Program-made: the position numbers and the translations under genes
DNA from: Pseudoalteromonas ulvae UL12
Lineage (GTDB): Bacteria > Pseudomonadota > Gammaproteobacteria > Enterobacterales > Alteromonadaceae
DNA: 64,000 nt
Direction: 5' to 3'
NCBI RefSeq assembly: GCF_014925405.1
Contig: NZ_AQHJ01000028.1
Span: forward strand, 310,001 to 374,000
Notes under the pieces: generated by a model
What the model saw: the letters and a program-made list of their open reading frames with translations, nothing else
The model's database searches: none
What the model was told of the DNA's origin: nothing
Shown: positions 58,807-64,000 of the stretch, piece after piece
How positions within the stretch are numbered: position 1 is the stretch's first letter
How the letters are laid out: each line of letters starts with the position of its first letter

Positions 58807-58839
58807 TAAAAACATCGAGTTTCTTAGTAACTGAACCTA

Positions 58840-61104
58840 TTAAACCGTGGCTAGGTTACCTTCAAAGGTAAAATCGAGTTTATTATCTATCAAGTTAATT
58901 TTAACCGTGCCACCTTCGGTAAGTGCACCAAACAAAATTTCATTGGCTAAAGGCTTTTTCAACCTCTCTTGAATGACCCGAGCCATCGGGCGAGCGCCCA
59001 TTGCTTGATCATATCCTTCATTAGCAAGCCATTGACGTGCTTTATCTGTCAACTCAAGACACACCGACTTCTTATCTAATTGTGCTTGTAATTCAACAAT
59101 AAACTTATCAACCACTTGTAAAATCACTTCTTCATTAAGGTGATTAAACCAAATAATGTTATCAAGGCGATTTCTAAACTCAGGAGTAAATGTTTTATTA
59201 ATTTCAGACAGCGCATCATGAGAATGATCTTGCTGTTTAAAACCAATTGATTTACGTATTGTTTCTTGTACACCGGCATTGGTGGTCATCACTAAAATAA
59301 TATTTCTAAAATCAGCTTTACGACCATTGTTGTCTGTCAATGTTCCATGATCCATGACCTGAAGCAGGATATTAAAAATATCGGAATGTGCTTTTTCAAT
59401 CTCATCAAGCAAGACGACCGCGTGCGGTTGTTTAATCACAGCCTCAGTGAGTAACCCCCCTTGTTCAAAACCAACATATCCTGGTGGTGCCCCAATCAAA
59501 CGACTAATTGCATGGCGCTCCATATATTCAGACATATCAAATCTGATTAAATCAACACCCATACACTTAGCTAGTTGCTTTGTGACTTCAGTTTTACCGA
59601 CCCCGGTTGGACCGGCAAACAAGAAAGAGCCGATTGGTTTGTCTTCACTCGATAACCCTGAGCGTGAGAGCCTAATCGCCGCAGTAAGTGCATCGATTGA
59701 TTCATCTTGCCCAAACACCACCATTTTAAGATTACGGTCAATATTCTTTAAGGTTTCTTTATCAGACGAAGACACGCTTTGTTGAGGGATCCGCGCCATT
59801 TTGGCGATGATTTGTTCAATATCAGCCACACCTATGGTTTTTTTGCGTTTAGACGCAGTAAGCAAACGTTGGTTGGCTCCAGCTTCATCAATTACATCGA
59901 TTGCTTTATCAGGTAAATGACGTTCATTGATGTATTTTGCACTAAGCTCTGCAGCAGCGCGCAGCGCTTTTTGTGTATAACGAATACCATGGTGTTGCTC
60001 ATAGCGCTCTTTTAAGCCGTTTAATATTTTTGTGGTATCTTCGACGGATGGCTCTGCCACATCAATCTTTTGAAAACGACGCACTAAAGCACGATCTTTT
60101 TCAAAGATATTTTTAAACTCGCCATATGTGGTCGACCCCATACAACGAAGTTTTCCGCTTGAGAGCAAAGGCTTAATTAAATTAGACGCATCCATCACAC
60201 CACCCGACGCAGCGCCCGCCCCAATGATGGTATGAATTTCGTCAATAAACAAAATGGCATCTGGTTCTTTTTGAAGCTGTTTTAACAATGATTTGAAGCG
60301 TTTTTCGAAGTCACCACGGTATTTAGTCCCTGCAAGCAAAGCGCCCATATCAAGAGAATAAACAACCGCGTCTTTAATCACTTCTGGTACATCATCATTA
60401 ACAATACGATAAGCAAGCCCTTCTGCGATAGCTGTTTTACCAACACCCGCTTCACCCACTAATAATGGATTGTTCTTTTTACGACGACATAATACCTGTA
60501 CCGCACGTTCAACTTCAGCATCGCGTCCAATTAATGGATCTATGTGACCTTGCTCAGCTTGCTGATTTAAGTTTGAAGTAAAATTAGTCAGCTGATTCGA
60601 CTCTTCCTGAGGGGTTTCGAGAATTTCATCGGACATCTCCTCATGTTCTTCGTCGTCATGATGCGAGTCTAATTTTGAAATTCCATGAGAGATGTAATTG
60701 ACGATATCAAGTCTGGTGACATCGTTCTTTTTAAGTAAATATACAGCCTGACTTTCTTGTTCGCTAAAAATAGCGACCAAAACATTAGCCCCTGTTACTT
60801 CGTTTTTACCCGAAGATTGCACATGAAAAACAGCACGTTGTAATACACGCTGAAAACCAAGTGTCGGTTGTGTTTCTCTGTCTTGCTCAAGTTCAGGGAT
60901 TAACGGCGTTGTTTCATCAATAAAGTCAGACAAGGATGTTTTTAATGAAGACAAGTCGGTGCCGCAGCCCGTTAACGCTTCAATGGCGGCTGGGTTATCA
61001 AGTAAAGCTAATAGTAAATGTTCAACCGTCATAAACTCATGGCGACGGGTTCTCGCTTCACGAAAAGCTGAGTTTAGGGTAATTTCAAGATCTTTGTTTA
61101 GCAT
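58840..61104 (-). CDS. clpA: ATP-dependent Clp protease ATP-binding subunit ClpA
   Basis: A 754-residue AAA+ unfoldase for ClpP. N domain to about 145 (binds ClpS), first ATPase with [16 protein letters not shown], second with [17 protein letters not shown], and the ClpP-docking IGF loop in [14 protein letters not shown] 61104 has TAGGAG six bases ahead. clpS starts 32 bp upstream on the same strand, forming the clpS-clpA operon. Confidence 0.97.
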   Translation of the reverse strand: MLNKDLEITLNSAFREARTRRHEFMTVEHLLLALLDNPAAIEALTGCGTDLSSLKTSLSDFIDETTPLIPELEQDRETQPTLGFQRVLQRAVFHVQSSGKNEVTGANVLVAIFSEQESQAVYLLKKNDVTRLDIVNYISHGISKLDSHHDDEEHEEMSDEILETPQEESNQLTNFTSNLNQQAEQGHIDPLIGRDAEVERAVQVLCRRKKNNPLLVGEAGVGKTAIAEGLAYRIVNDDVPEVIKDAVVYSLDMGALLAGTKYRGDFEKRFKSLLKQLQKEPDAILFIDEIHTIIGAGAASGGVMDASNLIKPLLSSGKLRCMGSTTYGEFKNIFEKDRALVRRFQKIDVAEPSVEDTTKILNGLKERYEQHHGIRYTQKALRAAAELSAKYINERHLPDKAIDVIDEAGANQRLLTASKRKKTIGVADIEQIIAKMARIPQQSVSSSDKETLKNIDRNLKMVVFGQDESIDALTAAIRLSRSGLSSEDKPIGSFLFAGPTGVGKTEVTKQLAKCMGVDLIRFDMSEYMERHAISRLIGAPPGYVGFEQGGLLTEAVIKQPHAVVLLDEIEKAHSDIFNILLQVMDHGTLTDNNGRKADFRNIILVMTTNAGVQETIRKSIGFKQQDHSHDALSEINKTFTPEFRNRLDNIIWFNHLNEEVILQVVDKFIVELQAQLDKKSVCLELTDKARQWLANEGYDQAMGARPMARVIQERLKKPLANEILFGALTEGGTVKINLIDNKLDFTFEGNLATV

Positions 61105-61136
61105 AGGCAACTCCTAACAGCTCAGAATGTATCTGG

Positions 61137-61454
61137 TTATACCTGCTCATAACTACATAGCAGTGGATGCTCATTATCACGTGCGTATTGATTAACTTGA
61201 GCCGCTTTGGTTTCAGCAATTTCTGCAGAATAAACACCGCACACTGCTCGCCCCTCGTAATGAACTTTAAGCATAATCTCTGCCGCTTGTTCATTTGTTT
61301 TATTAAAAAATGTCATGATTACTTCTATGACAAAGTCCATAGGGGTGTAATCATCATTATTTAGGATTACTTGATACTGTCTTGGAGGCTTAAGCTTTTG
61401 CTTTTCAGTGTCCTTAACGGTATCAATTACATCAGACTCTTTATAACCACTCAT
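61137..61454 (-). CDS. clpS: Clp adaptor protein ClpS
   Basis: A 105-residue N-degron adaptor. [20 protein letters not shown] contains the residues that hold N-terminal Leu, Phe, Tyr or Trp, and [20 protein letters not shown] closes the fold. It hands N-degron substrates to ClpA. Divergent from cspD, 211 bp apart. Confidence 0.97.
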   Translation of the reverse strand: MSGYKESDVIDTVKDTEKQKLKPPRQYQVILNNDDYTPMDFVIEVIMTFFNKTNEQAAEIMLKVHYEGRAVCGVYSAEIAETKAAQVNQYARDNEHPLLCSYEQV

Positions 61455-61665
61455 AATATTAATATAGTCATCTCATGGGTTCTCAAGCAAACTTGAGAAG
61501 TAAAATAATAAAAAAATATTTGATTAAAAAAACAACCAAAAACACTTGACTGATTGCTCATTTAAACTACAGTCGTTTATGAACATGGTTAGTCACTAAC
61601 CAGTTTACCAATTTATAGTTGTTTAGAATAACTAAATTAGTCAACTTATAGAAGGATGTAGAAGT

Positions 61666-61881
61666 ATGGCTTGCGGAAAAGTCAAATGGTTCAATAACGC
61701 AAAAGGGTTTGGTTTCATTGTTGCTGATGGTCGTGAAGAAGACATCTTTGCACACTTTTCAACAATCACAATGGATGGTTACAAAACGCTTAAAGCTGGC
61801 CAAGACGTTACATTTGAATTGCAAGAAGGTCCAAAAGGGCTCCACGCAACCAATATAGAACCGAGTGGAGAAATGCTCTAA
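61666..61881 (+). CDS. cspD: Cold-shock-domain protein CspD
   Basis: A 71-residue protein with RNP1 KGFGFI and RNP2-like DIFAHFS. Its position divergent from clpS marks it as CspD, in E. coli a stationary-phase inhibitor of replication; related Csp proteins act as RNA chaperones. AAGGATG lies before the ATG. Terminator at 61901. Confidence 0.95.
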   Translation: MACGKVKWFNNAKGFGFIVADGREEDIFAHFSTITMDGYKTLKAGQDVTFELQEGPKGLHATNIEPSGEML

Positions 61882-61900
61882 CCAGTATTTCTCAAGCAAT

Positions 61901-61923
61901 AAAAGCGGGTTAACCCGCTTTTT
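61901..61923 (+). terminator. Terminator after cspD
   Basis: AAAAGCGGGT-TA-ACCCGCTTTT followed by T. Confidence 0.85.

Positions 61924-64000
<2,077 letters not shown>

Overview
The window looks like chromosomal DNA of a marine gammaproteobacterium of the Alteromonadales, most likely Pseudoalteromonas or a close relative. The reasons are an alpha-amylase very close to the cold-adapted Pseudoalteromonas haloplanktis enzyme, a laminarinase plus TonB-dependent receptor locus, many TonB/MipA/DUF3019-type envelope genes, AT-rich intergenic DNA, and a housekeeping block (serS-crcB-rarA-lolA-ftsK, trxB-aat-ate-infA, clpA-clpS-cspD-icd) in the order I recall from Pseudomonas and relatives. The genus assignment is inference from protein resemblance, not from a search.

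Layout. (1) 1-6.1 kb: a DNA phosphorothioation locus of the SspABCD type. sspB (cut by the window edge), sspC and sspD form a tight plus-strand operon, and sspA, a cysteine desulfurase, converges on it. The restriction partner (SspE or SspFGH in described systems) is not visible and would lie to the left. (2) 6.3-10.9 kb: an unrecognised gene, a very regular array of seven 148-bp REPIN-type repeats, a secreted M6 metalloprotease, and a REP-associated tyrosine transposase (RAYT) pseudogene with two in-frame stops, itself flanked by the same REP sequences. (3) 10.9-14.6 kb: lipoprotein amidohydrolase, SPOR-like lipoprotein, orphan solute-binding protein. (4) 14.7-20.5 kb: a beta-glucan (laminarin) utilisation operon, GH16 lipoprotein followed by a TonB-dependent receptor, preceded by two LacI-type operators. 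(5) 21-32.6 kb: sensory and envelope genes: BLUF photoreceptor, two chemoreceptors, porin, orphan binding protein, secreted phospholipase-D-family protein, and a MipA/DUF3019/two-component operon with phased direct repeats upstream. (6) 32.7-34.7 kb: secreted alpha-amylase.

(7) 34.9-64 kb: the conserved housekeeping block. The minus-strand run ftsK-lolA-rarA-crcB-serS is followed by divergent lrp/ald, pssA, then trxB, aat-ate and infA, and after an 11-kb stretch of unrelated genes (rluA, a 47-residue small protein, helD-like helicase, mscS, POT-like transporter, SYLF protein, a membrane protein/binding protein pair, ndh) by clpA-clpS, cspD and a monomeric isocitrate dehydrogenase that runs off the right edge. 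Aat, Ate, ClpS and ClpA together supply the bacterial N-degron pathway.

The most interesting items are the Ssp phosphorothioation locus, the REPIN array with its apparently dying RAYT, the GH16 enzyme with three copies of a WDCCGG module under paired operators, the phased TGATAC repeats before the MipA operon, and a strong-RBS small membrane protein gene. No rRNA, tRNA, CRISPR array, integrase or intact insertion sequence was recognised.
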